DNA of 21,459 nucleotides from Firmicutes bacterium UBA3914 (GTDB lineage: Bacteria > Bacillota > Limnochordia > Darwinibacteriales > Darwinibacteriaceae). Below are positions 1 to 6,014 of the stretch, in pieces. The notes under the pieces are model-generated. The model searched no databases and was not told where the DNA came from. It saw only the letters and a list, made by a program, of their open reading frames with translations. Every line of letters begins with the position of its first letter. Within the stretch, counting starts at the first letter, position 1. The translations under genes were made by a program, and so were the position numbers. The stretch covers positions 41,230-62,688 of the forward strand of contig DGEY01000040.1 of the NCBI GenBank assembly GCA_002391385.1. The letters are read 5' to 3'.

Positions 1-13
1 TCTTCCGTTTCAC
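1..13 (-). CDS. Start of the gene downstream of phoH (partial)
   Basis: Only the first four codons are present. On the minus strand a GTG codon (positions 11-13) opens a frame beginning M-K-R-K, preceded by a good ribosome binding site, GGAGG at 20-24, six bases upstream. The site overlaps the end of phoH, so the two genes are probably co-transcribed and translationally coupled. By gene order in B. subtilis the expected gene is the HD-domain membrane phosphohydrolase (yqfF/pgpH). The basic MKRK start is compatible with that, but the identity is inferred from synteny alone because there is too little sequence to recognise. Confidence 0.5.
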
Positions 14-23
14 GATAAGCCTC

Positions 24-995
24 CTAGGATTGCAATTTGCCTACTTCTTGATCATGGGCTTCATAGGCTTGGATGATGCGCTGCACCAGGGGATGGCGAA
101 CCACATCCGTTTCATCCAAGAAGCAGAAGCTGATTCCTTCTACGCCCCTCAAGATCCCCTGCACCTCTATGAGGCCGCTGGTTTTCTCCTTGGGCAGATC
201 CACCTGGGTAATATCTCCGGTGATCACCGCTTTGGAACCAAATCCTAGGCGAGTCAGGAACATCTTCATCTGCTCCGGGGTGCAGTTTTGGGCTTCGTCG
301 AGGATGATGAAGCTGGCATCCAAGGTCCGCCCGCGCATGTAGGCCAGGGGAGCGATTTCAATGATCCCCTTCTCCCGGTACTTGGCAAAGGTTTCATGGC
401 CTAAAATATCAAACAGGGCATCATACAGGGGGCGCAGGTAAGGGTCCACCTTGTCCTGCAGATCCCCAGGCAAAAACCCAAGGTGCTCGCCTGCTTCCAC
501 CGCGGGACGCGTCAAAACGAGCCGCTCCACTTCTTTCTTCTTCAGGCTGGCCACCGCTTGGGCCATGGCCAGGTACGTTTTGCCCGTACCTGCCGGGCCG
601 ATGCTGAACACGATGTCATGGGTGGCCATGGCGGAAATGTAGCGTCTCTGTCCTGCTGTCTTCGGGCGGATCCTGTGGCCCCGATGGGTTACCACCACAA
701 TCCCTGCATTGAGCTCCTGCAGGGGGGCAGACTCGCCGTTATCGCTCATCTTGATGGCGTAGTAGACGTCGTGATTGGTCAGGCTAGAGCCAAGCCCAGC
801 CATGTTCTGGAGGGCGTTTTTGGCTTTGGCCACGGCTTCCTCGGGTCCACTGATGATCAGATCAAGCCCCCGGGCCACGATCTTCACACCGAAGGCCTCT
901 TCCAAAAGCCTCAGGTGTTCGTCGCGCTTGCCGCTCAGAGCTTGAGCCTGATCATTATCTTCAAGGCGCAATATCTGACTCAATACATCAACCAT
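24..995 (-). CDS. phoH: PhoH family ATPase
   Basis: A 323-residue PhoH-like P-loop ATPase, a conserved cytoplasmic family probably linked to RNA metabolism, often encoded beside ybeY. Residues 1-65 form the usual N-terminal region. The Walker A motif GPAGTGKT lies at about 133-140, and the Walker B stretch FIILDEAQN at about 229-237. The length is normal for the family. The start is uncertain. The ATG at 995 has AAAGG directly abutting it, which is poor spacing. The TTG five codons in (983) would be better spaced. A longer reading from a TTG at 1049 is rejected because it would run through the TATAAT promoter at 1021-1049. The gene lies 55 bases after yqfD, has its own promoter and overlaps the ribosome binding site of the next gene. 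Confidence 0.95.
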   Translation of the reverse strand: MVDVLSQILRLEDNDQAQALSGKRDEHLRLLEEAFGVKIVARGLDLIISGPEEAVAKAKNALQNMAGLGSSLTNHDVYYAIKMSDNGESAPLQELNAGIVVVTHRGHRIRPKTAGQRRYISAMATHDIVFSIGPAGTGKTYLAMAQAVASLKKKEVERLVLTRPAVEAGEHLGFLPGDLQDKVDPYLRPLYDALFDILGHETFAKYREKGIIEIAPLAYMRGRTLDASFIILDEAQNCTPEQMKMFLTRLGFGSKAVITGDITQVDLPKEKTSGLIEVQGILRGVEGISFCFLDETDVVRHPLVQRIIQAYEAHDQEVGKLQS

Positions 996-1020
996 CCTTT
1001 GTGTGTCTCTGTATGCACTT

Positions 1021-1049
1021 ATTATAAGCAAAATGGCGCAAAAGTGCAA
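1021..1049 (-). promoter_or_regulatory. Sigma-A-type promoter for phoH
   Basis: On the minus strand a perfect TATAAT (1021-1026) lies 17 bases downstream of TTGCAC (1044-1049). The -35 box matches the consensus at only three of six bases, but spacing and -10 are ideal. The predicted transcript starts near 1014, about 20 bases before the phoH ATG. The box sits immediately after the yqfD stop, so phoH can be expressed independently of the sporulation genes upstream. Confidence 0.7.
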
Positions 1050-1050
1050 A

Positions 1051-2232
1051 CTATTGCCCCGAAAAATGGCCGATGTCCTCCAGCACTTCTACCTGGAGGG
1101 TAACCCTGATCCCCTCCCCGTCCGTGACGTATTCCACCGCCTTGGTCTCCGCGACCACACTCTCCCTGTCTACGCCCTGGCGGATCAGGCTCTCCCAGGC
1201 CAGTTCATAGGCTGCTTTTTCCGCTTCCCACCGGGCAACGGGGACCAAAACCCACTCCACCTCCTCATAGTCCAGGCGTGACCAGCTCACAGGCGCCATG
1301 GCCCGGCCCAGGTAGAGCTGCCAGTTTCTGGTGGTGATCAGGTGATTTTCCCGGGGGTAGGAACGGCCCAGGGGAATGCTCAAGGGCCCCACGGTGAGGA
1401 TATACTGCCTATGGCGCACTCCAGTCTTTTCTGGCTGCCAGCGCACCAAACTGGCCTCACCCACCGCCTGGTACCACACCCGGGCTTTCACGATCCCTTG
1501 GGCCGCCCCAAACTGCCTGCGCCCCTGTGGATCGTAGTACATACCGGAGATGAGCAGCTCATCCCGGCGGACAGTATCCCCTTCCCGCACCTGGGCGGTG
1601 CCCCGCAGGACCAAAAGTTCTGTCACTAAACCGTCTCGCTTGGCGTAGATATGGCCTGCCCCCTGGGCCGCAAGTTCCGGCGCCTCCCGCTCCCGCACAT
1701 GGATCTCCACCTTGATGCCCTGATTCCTCAGCTGGACCCAGGTGAGCTGGGGCAGATCCTCCAGGAGCTGCTGTTCAATGCGGCGGGCATCCACCGCGCC
1801 CCTGGGCACGCCCGCCCGCAGCCCGGTCTTTTCCACCGCGGCTTTGATCACCTCCACCGCCAGGGTCTCATTGCCGAACACCTGGATGAACCAGACAAAA
1901 CTGGAAAGATAGATCACCGCCAGGGCAGCCAGTCCCAGCCCCAGGGCCAAAAAGGCGCGCCGCCTGAATCTGCGCAGAAGAAAGGGCAAACCGTGGCGAT
2001 CCAGGATGGACACGCTGACCCGGGGCCCGTTCATCCACTCCCTGATCAGGGGCCGCAGGCGGCGGAAATCCTGGGCTGCCATTCTGGCCAGTACCACATC
2101 GGATGTGAGGCGCTCCACCTTGAGCACGGCTACTCCGGCCTGCGCTGCACTGTTCAGCACCCGCTCGATACCGGCACCCCGCAGGCACACGGTTACATAC
2201 CCCCGCCACCACAACCACAAAAACGGGCTCAT
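1051..2232 (-). CDS. yqfD: Sporulation protein YqfD
   Basis: A 393-residue membrane protein of the YqfD family, made in the mother cell during sporulation in Bacillus. The N-terminus (LWLWWRGYVTVCLRGAGIERVLN, quoted in part: LWLWWRGYV) matches the typical opening of the family. A single strong membrane segment lies at about 92-116, just after an arginine-rich patch. The remaining 270 residues form the conserved extracytoplasmic part. The ATG start overlaps the stop of yqfC by four bases (ATGA), so translation is coupled and the pair forms one unit. The length is normal. The biochemical role of the family is poorly defined. Assignment rests on recognisable sequence pattern plus adjacency to yqfC and phoH, as in other spore formers. 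Confidence 0.93.
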   Translation of the reverse strand: MSPFLWLWWRGYVTVCLRGAGIERVLNSAAQAGVAVLKVERLTSDVVLARMAAQDFRRLRPLIREWMNGPRVSVSILDRHGLPFLLRRFRRRAFLALGLGLAALAVIYLSSFVWFIQVFGNETLAVEVIKAAVEKTGLRAGVPRGAVDARRIEQQLLEDLPQLTWVQLRNQGIKVEIHVREREAPELAAQGAGHIYAKRDGLVTELLVLRGTAQVREGDTVRRDELLISGMYYDPQGRRQFGAAQGIVKARVWYQAVGEASLVRWQPEKTGVRHRQYILTVGPLSIPLGRSYPRENHLITTRNWQLYLGRAMAPVSWSRLDYEEVEWVLVPVARWEAEKAAYELAWESLIRQGVDRESVVAETKAVEYVTDGEGIRVTLQVEVLEDIGHFSGQ

Positions 2233-2507
2233 CTCAGCACCACCTGGCGGATTCGCCCCCGGATTTTGATTTCCTGGGCTGAAAAGGCAGCAATTTCCAG
2301 CTCGGAGCCGCTCACCTCGATGAACCCCTCCACGGAACGGAGTTTGACCATGGCAGTGGTGTACTGCACCAGACCTTTATGGTTGCTGATCTGCACTTCC
2401 CCGTCCCCTAGGATGTGGATCTCGGCTTGGTCCAGAACCACATTGGGGGGCACATCCAGTGCCTGGGCGAATCTTCGCTTCAGATTGCGGCTCACAGCTG
2501 GCCCCAT
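2229..2507 (-). CDS. yqfC: Sporulation protein YqfC (YabP/YqfC family)
   Basis: A small protein of 92 residues in the YabP/YqfC family, found in endospore formers and usually followed by yqfD. It shows the typical pattern: a basic N-terminus, an ILGDGEVQISNHKGLVQY core containing the conserved NHKGL, then a beta-rich region ending with an IKIRGRI-type segment. Two consecutive ATG codons are possible, at 2510 and 2507. The AAGGAGG at 2514-2520 is six bases from the second and three from the first, so 2507 is preferred. It overlaps yqfD by four bases. In Bacillus this pair belongs to the sigma-E regulon. Here only a -10-like CATAGTTT (2528-2535) is visible upstream, without a convincing -35. 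Confidence 0.93.
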   Translation of the reverse strand: MGPAVSRNLKRRFAQALDVPPNVVLDQAEIHILGDGEVQISNHKGLVQYTTAMVKLRSVEGFIEVSGSELEIAAFSAQEIKIRGRIRQVVLR

Positions 2508-2539
2508 CATCTTCCTCCTTTCACCTAAAACTATGCAGC

Positions 2540-2570
2540 AAAAAAAAGGTTAGACCGAAGCGGTCTAACC
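2540..2570 (-). terminator. Rho-independent terminator after the floA unit
   Basis: On the minus strand a perfect ten-base-pair stem (GGTTAGACCG and CGGTCTAACC, 2548-2570) with a three-base loop is followed by eight T residues (2540-2547). This is a textbook intrinsic terminator. It closes the nfeD-floA-small-protein unit and insulates yqfC-yqfD from it. It ends about 32 bases before the yqfC start. Confidence 0.93.
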
Positions 2571-2597
2571 TCGCTAGTTCTACGATGGAGTCAGCTC

Positions 2598-2996
2598 TCA
2601 GCGGCTGGGCCAGCGGCGCAGGGCCCGGGGCGGCCTGATGATTTCAGACATGATCACGGCCTCAGCCAACCTGGTAAGCCTCCTAGTCTTTCCAAAAGTT
2701 TCCACCGGTGCGCCCCAAGGGCTCTCGCTGGCACCCAGCCGTTCCCAGCCGTCCTCCTGTTCATCTTCCCAATAGTCGGCGGCTCCCCCTTCCGCCTCCT
2801 CTCCAGGCAGCAGCTGGCTCAAGGCCTCCCGCACTGGTTCCCACGCTTCCACCTCGACCTCAGTCAGCTCAGGCTCCTCCTGGGGCGGTTCATGGGGCAG
2901 CTGGGCCGGGCGTACCCTTTCGTGGGCGGTCCGCCTAGCCAGACTGGAGAGGACCAAGGCGATAACCGAGATGAGCAGGCCCAGCAGTTCACGCAT
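2598..2996 (-). CDS. Uncharacterised small acidic membrane protein
   Basis: I do not recognise this gene. It encodes about 132 residues. Residues 1-20 form a hydrophobic helix (LLGLLISVIALVLSSLA), followed by a short basic patch and then a Pro/Glu-rich, strongly acidic low-complexity stretch (about 38-90, including YWEDEQEDGWE). The basic C-terminus carries RLAEAVIMSEIIRPPRALR (about 108-126), which looks like a conserved docking motif. The topology is probably one membrane anchor with a cytoplasmic tail. The ATG at 2996 is chosen because AGGTGAG overlapping the floA stop is well spaced from it; an in-frame GTG at 3005 is the alternative. It is the last gene before the terminator and probably co-transcribed with nfeD-floA. 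It occupies the slot of B. subtilis yqfB but shows no resemblance that I can see. Confidence 0.75.
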   Translation of the reverse strand: MRELLGLLISVIALVLSSLARRTAHERVRPAQLPHEPPQEEPELTEVEVEAWEPVREALSQLLPGEEAEGGAADYWEDEQEDGWERLGASESPWGAPVETFGKTRRLTRLAEAVIMSEIIRPPRALRRWPSR

Positions 2997-3005
2997 GCCG
3001 CTCAC

Positions 3006-4007
3006 CTACCGCTCCTTTTTCTCGCCAGAGTCCTCGGGCTCCCGGGGCGGAGCCTGGCCGCTGATGGCCTCCCGCATGCGCGTATCCGCTAAGATGTTCT
3101 GCATGGCGTAGTAATCCATCACGCCCAAGTTGCCTGAGCGCAGGGCCTCGGCCAGGGCCTTGGGAACCTCCGCCTCAGCCTCCACGACCTTGGCCCGCAT
3201 CTCTTGGGTTGCGGCCCGCATCTCCTGCTCCCTGGCTTGAGCAGCGAAGCGGCGCTCAGCGGCCTTGGCCTGGGCGATGTTCTTATCTGCCTCCGCCTGG
3301 TCCATCTGCAGGCGGGCACCGATGTTGCGGCCCACATCCACGTCGGCGATGTCGATGGAGAGGATTTCAAAGGCAGTCCCTGCATCAAGGCCCTTGTCCA
3401 GCACCAATTTGGAGATGACGTCGGGGTTCTCCAGTACATCGGCATGGCTGGCACTGGAACCGACGGAGGTGACGATGCCCTCGCCCACGCGAGCGATGAT
3501 GGTGGCCTCGCCCGCACCGCCCACCAGACGGTCGATGTTGGCCCGCACGGTCACCCTGGCCTTCACCTTGAGTTCGATTCCGTCCTTAGCCACGGCAGAG
3601 ATCAGGGGGGTTTCAATCACCTTCGGATTGACGCTCATCTGCACAGCTTCCAGCACGTTGCGGCCTGCCAGGTCAATGGCGGCGGCCCGCTCGAAACTGA
3701 TGGGGATGTCGGCCCGCGTCGCGGCGATCAAGGCATCCACCACATTGTCCACGTTGCCGCCGGCCAGGTAGTGGGCCTCCAGTTTATCAATGGTGGTCTC
3801 CACCCCACCCTTCTGCGCCTTGATGAAGGGCAGAATAATGCGATGAGGGGGAACGCGGCGCAGACGCATACCCACAAGGCTGATCAGGCTCACCTTTACT
3901 CCGGCCGCCACAGCGGAAATCCATAGACCGATGGGCACGAAGCTGAAGAAAAGCGCCAAGAAAATGATGATCAAAAGCGGCAGCAATCCGGCGAGAATCA
4001 AACCCAT
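3006..4007 (-). CDS. floA: Flotillin-like protein FloA
   Basis: A 333-residue bacterial flotillin, a membrane scaffold of functional membrane microdomains. The length agrees with B. subtilis FloA (about 331). A hydrophobic hairpin occupies roughly residues 2-45 (LILAGLLPLLIIIFLALFF, then IGLWISAVAAGV), followed by the SPFH-like domain containing RRVPPHRIILPFIKAQKGG. The C-terminal Ala/Glu/Gln-rich segment (about 230-290, AQAREQEMRAATQEMRAKV) should form the oligomerisation coiled coil. The ATG has a strong GGGAGG seven bases upstream. It follows nfeD by 21 bases, the usual pairing of an NfeD protein with a flotillin partner. The last residues are charged. Confidence 0.97.
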   Translation of the reverse strand: MGLILAGLLPLLIIIFLALFFSFVPIGLWISAVAAGVKVSLISLVGMRLRRVPPHRIILPFIKAQKGGVETTIDKLEAHYLAGGNVDNVVDALIAATRADIPISFERAAAIDLAGRNVLEAVQMSVNPKVIETPLISAVAKDGIELKVKARVTVRANIDRLVGGAGEATIIARVGEGIVTSVGSSASHADVLENPDVISKLVLDKGLDAGTAFEILSIDIADVDVGRNIGARLQMDQAEADKNIAQAKAAERRFAAQAREQEMRAATQEMRAKVVEAEAEVPKALAEALRSGNLGVMDYYAMQNILADTRMREAISGQAPPREPEDSGEKKER

Positions 4008-4028
4008 GTCGTTTCCTCCCTTTGCTTG

Positions 4029-5324
4029 TTAGTCTTCTTTAACTTCCCTAACGACCACCCGGGTTCCTTCCGTCAGCACAACTTCTACCCTGGTATGCGC
4101 TTTGACGAAGCCGCCATCGGAAACCACATCATAGCGCTGGCCGTCAATGACGCACGTTCCCGAGGGACGCAGCGGCGTGATGGCCACTCCCTGCTTGCCC
4201 ACAAGGTGGCTCAGGTCAGCCGGTGCGCGATAGCCCGCCTGGGGCGATTCACTGTGGGAGAGCACCAGCCGCTTCCACAGGCGGGACTGGGACAGCCGCT
4301 TCCAAAGCAGGATCACGGCAGCTATAGTAACCACTAGAACGATGCTCAAGTTGATCAGCGCGGTCTGCAGATCACCAAAGGCCAGGATGATGCTGCCGAA
4401 AACGCCCAGGATACCCAGGATACCGGCAATACCAAAGCCGGGGATCACGAAGAGCTCCAAAAGGAGGAGCAAAAGGCCCACCAAGAAGAGCAAAATGGCC
4501 TCCCAGCCCAGGAGCCCCGCGACGTAGCGGCCGCCGAAGAAGAGGCCCAAACAGATCAGCCCAGCGGTCCCTGGCACTCCCCAACCCGGCGTGGTGATTT
4601 CAAAGATCAAACCGAGAAAGCCCAAAGTCAAAAGGAGAGAGCTGATGGTGGAGTTGGTGAGGAAACGGGCGATGTTTTCCGCCCAGTGGGGCTTTAGTTC
4701 CACCAACTCGTAAACGTCGTACCCGGAAAGCACCAGGGCCTCATGCACGCTTCCGGCCATGAGGTCCGCCATCCCGTAGTCCAGGGCATCCTGGGCGGAC
4801 AGGGTTAAGATCTTCCCCGCCTCAGACAGACCCTCCACCACCACACTGGCATCCACCATGGCTGCGGCCAGACGCCGATCCCGACCCCAGCGCTCCGCGG
4901 CGGCCTCAAACTCCGCTCGCAGAGCAGAGACTGTTTTCTCCTCCATGGGCCTGGGCTCTGCCGCGCCCATGCTGCTGCCAGGTGCCATGGCGATCTTCGG
5001 CGCGGCCAGGGCGATGAGGGCACCGGCCGACCACGCCCGCTCGCTCACGTAAGCGATCACGGGCACCTTAGACCGGAAGATCAGATCCTTGATTTCCGTG
5101 GCCGCATCCACCCGGCCGCCAAAGGTGTTGATCTCCAGCAGAACCACACCGTCATTGCGTTCCGCGAGGGCCAAACCTCTGGCCACAAAGACAGCTAGGC
5201 CCGGTTCGATCTCCCCCTGGATGGGCAGGGAGTAGACAGTGGGAGCCGCGGCAGCCGCGCAGGTGCAGGCCAAGGCTAAACCTATGACCAAGAACGCCGT
5301 GAGAAGCTGCGACTTCTGCTTCAT
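4029..5324 (-). CDS. nfeD: NfeD family membrane-bound serine protease homologue
   Basis: A 431-residue long-form NfeD protein (YqeZ type), the usual partner of FloA. Residues 1-27 look like a signal peptide. An extracytoplasmic ClpP/SppA-like domain follows, with NTFGGRVDAA near 66-75 and the candidate nucleophile Ser99 in AWSAGALIAL. The middle contains four or five membrane helices (about 220-345). The C-terminus is a soluble OB-fold domain with LRPSGTCVIDGQRYDVVSDG. Where archaeal NfeD has its catalytic lysine I see glutamate (EFEAAAERWGRD), so protease activity is doubtful. The ATG at 5324 is chosen because AAAGGAG lies eight bases upstream; a TTG at 5345 is rejected. The rpsU terminator ends about 20 bases upstream, leaving little room for a promoter. 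Confidence 0.94.
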   Translation of the reverse strand: MKQKSQLLTAFLVIGLALACTCAAAAAPTVYSLPIQGEIEPGLAVFVARGLALAERNDGVVLLEINTFGGRVDAATEIKDLIFRSKVPVIAYVSERAWSAGALIALAAPKIAMAPGSSMGAAEPRPMEEKTVSALRAEFEAAAERWGRDRRLAAAMVDASVVVEGLSEAGKILTLSAQDALDYGMADLMAGSVHEALVLSGYDVYELVELKPHWAENIARFLTNSTISSLLLTLGFLGLIFEITTPGWGVPGTAGLICLGLFFGGRYVAGLLGWEAILLFLVGLLLLLLELFVIPGFGIAGILGILGVFGSIILAFGDLQTALINLSIVLVVTIAAVILLWKRLSQSRLWKRLVLSHSESPQAGYRAPADLSHLVGKQGVAITPLRPSGTCVIDGQRYDVVSDGGFVKAHTRVEVVLTEGTRVVVREVKED

Positions 5325-5343
5325 GGGCACTACTCCTTTCTGC

Positions 5344-5376
5344 AAAAAAAGCTCGATATCTTGGGGACATCGAGCT
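5344..5376 (-). terminator. Rho-independent terminator of rpsU
   Basis: On the minus strand AGCTCGAT (5369-5376) pairs with ATCGAGCT (5350-5357) around an 11-base loop that can add two more pairs. The stem is followed by seven T residues (5344-5350, overlapping the stem by one). It starts ten bases after the rpsU stop and ends next to the nfeD ribosome binding site. Confidence 0.9.
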
Positions 5377-5385
5377 AGAACTGCG

Positions 5386-5562
5386 TTAACGGTATCTTCT
5401 TTTCCGAGCTGCCTCCGACTTCTTTTTCCGCCTTACGCTGGGCTTCTCGTAGTGTTCCCGCTTGCGATACTCGGATAGAACACCTGACAGCCGGATTTGT
5501 TTCTTAAAACGGCGCAACGCACTGTCGAGGGACTCGTTTTTGCCTACCTTAACTTCTGCCAC
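5386..5562 (-). CDS. rpsU: 30S ribosomal protein S21
   Basis: A 58-residue basic protein read from GTG at 5560-5562 to TAA at 5386-5388. The sequence begins MAEVKVGKNESLDSALRRFK and continues QIRLSGVLSEYRKREHYEKP, the S21 signature. It ends in a Lys/Arg-rich tail (RRKKKSEAARKRRYR). S21 binds 16S rRNA near the anti-Shine-Dalgarno region of the small subunit. The length matches bacillar S21 (57-58). The GTG start has AAGGAGGG six to seven bases upstream. The gene is a stand-alone unit: a strong promoter at 5636-5664 and a terminator at 5344-5376. In B. subtilis yqeY lies between rpsU and nfeD; here it is absent. Confidence 0.97.
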   Translation of the reverse strand: MAEVKVGKNESLDSALRRFKKQIRLSGVLSEYRKREHYEKPSVRRKKKSEAARKRRYR

Positions 5563-5564
5563 TG

Positions 5565-5612
5565 GTATCCCTCCTTCCGTGCCGAATGCGTCTGCTCTAA
5601 ACTACAGGATAC
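5565..5612 (-). promoter_or_regulatory. Possible RBS-proximal pairing in the rpsU leader
   Basis: In the roughly 65-base rpsU leader, GTATCC (5607-5612, minus strand) is complementary to GGATAC (5565-5570), which lies immediately after the ribosome binding site and just before the GTG. Pairing would place the Shine-Dalgarno sequence at the base of a helix. Six pairs across 36 bases can arise by chance, so this is only a candidate. Confidence 0.2.
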
Positions 5613-5635
5613 GCCGTGGGCATAATATCAAGGTA

Positions 5636-5664
5636 ATTATAATCGATTTGGCTGCCAGGGTCAA
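5636..5664 (-). promoter_or_regulatory. Strong sigma-A promoter for rpsU
   Basis: On the minus strand TTGACC (5659-5664) and a perfect TATAAT (5636-5641) are separated by exactly 17 bases. This is close to the ideal vegetative promoter, as expected for a ribosomal protein gene. It begins three bases after the stop codon of the HIT gene. The predicted start is near 5629, giving a leader of about 65 bases. Confidence 0.92.
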
Positions 5665-5667
5665 CAA

Positions 5668-6009
5668 TCAACCTGGAGGCCATTTGAGGGAACGACCGCC
5701 TAAAAGGTGGAAGTGGAGGTGGTCCACACTCTGCCCACCATCCCGTCCGATGTTCACCACTACCCTGTAGCCATCCCCCAGATCCTGCTGCTCCGCGAGT
5801 TCCTTGATGAGCAGCAGCAGCTCACCCATGAGGGCCTGATCCTCCGGCTGCAGCTGTGCCAAGCTGGGAATGTGCTTTTTGGGAATGACGAGGATGTGGG
5901 TTGGGGCCTGCGGGTTGATGTCCCGGAAGGCCACAGCCTGGTCCGTCTCCACCAAGAAGTCTGTGGACAGCTCACCCCTGGCGATTTTGCAAAAGAGGCA
6001 ATCTGCCAT
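5668..6009 (-). CDS. HIT family nucleotide-binding protein (histidine triad)
   Basis: A 113-residue HINT-branch histidine triad protein, a small cytoplasmic nucleoside phosphoramidate or nucleotide hydrolase. The N-terminal CLFCKIARGE carries the two cysteines typical of this branch. The body has the FRDINPQAPTHILVIPKKHI core, and the catalytic triad motif HLHFHLL lies near residues 97-103, giving the H-x-H-x-H pattern. The length is normal. It begins five bases after mtaB, whose last codons contain the GGGGAGG ribosome binding site. It is therefore the last gene of the long dnaK operon transcript. No terminator is visible between it and the rpsU promoter. The exact physiological substrate is unknown in this family. 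Confidence 0.96.
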   Translation of the reverse strand: MADCLFCKIARGELSTDFLVETDQAVAFRDINPQAPTHILVIPKKHIPSLAQLQPEDQALMGELLLLIKELAEQQDLGDGYRVVVNIGRDGGQSVDHLHFHLLGGRSLKWPPG

Positions 6010-6014
6010 GGAAC

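Noticed and set aside
2528..2535. Sigma-E -10 for yqfC as a firm promoter call
   Set aside because: No acceptable -35 is found at 13-16 bases, so it is kept only as an open question and not listed as a feature.
1651..2553. 300-codon plus-strand open frame opposite yqfD and yqfC
   Set aside because: It is antisense to two well-supported genes, has proline/histidine/glutamine-rich low-complexity composition, and shows no recognisable domain or ribosome binding site; GC-rich shadow.
3204..3926. 240-codon plus-strand open frame opposite floA
   Set aside because: The composition is a mirror of the floA codons, rich in His, Gly and Asp; no motif, no separate promoter.
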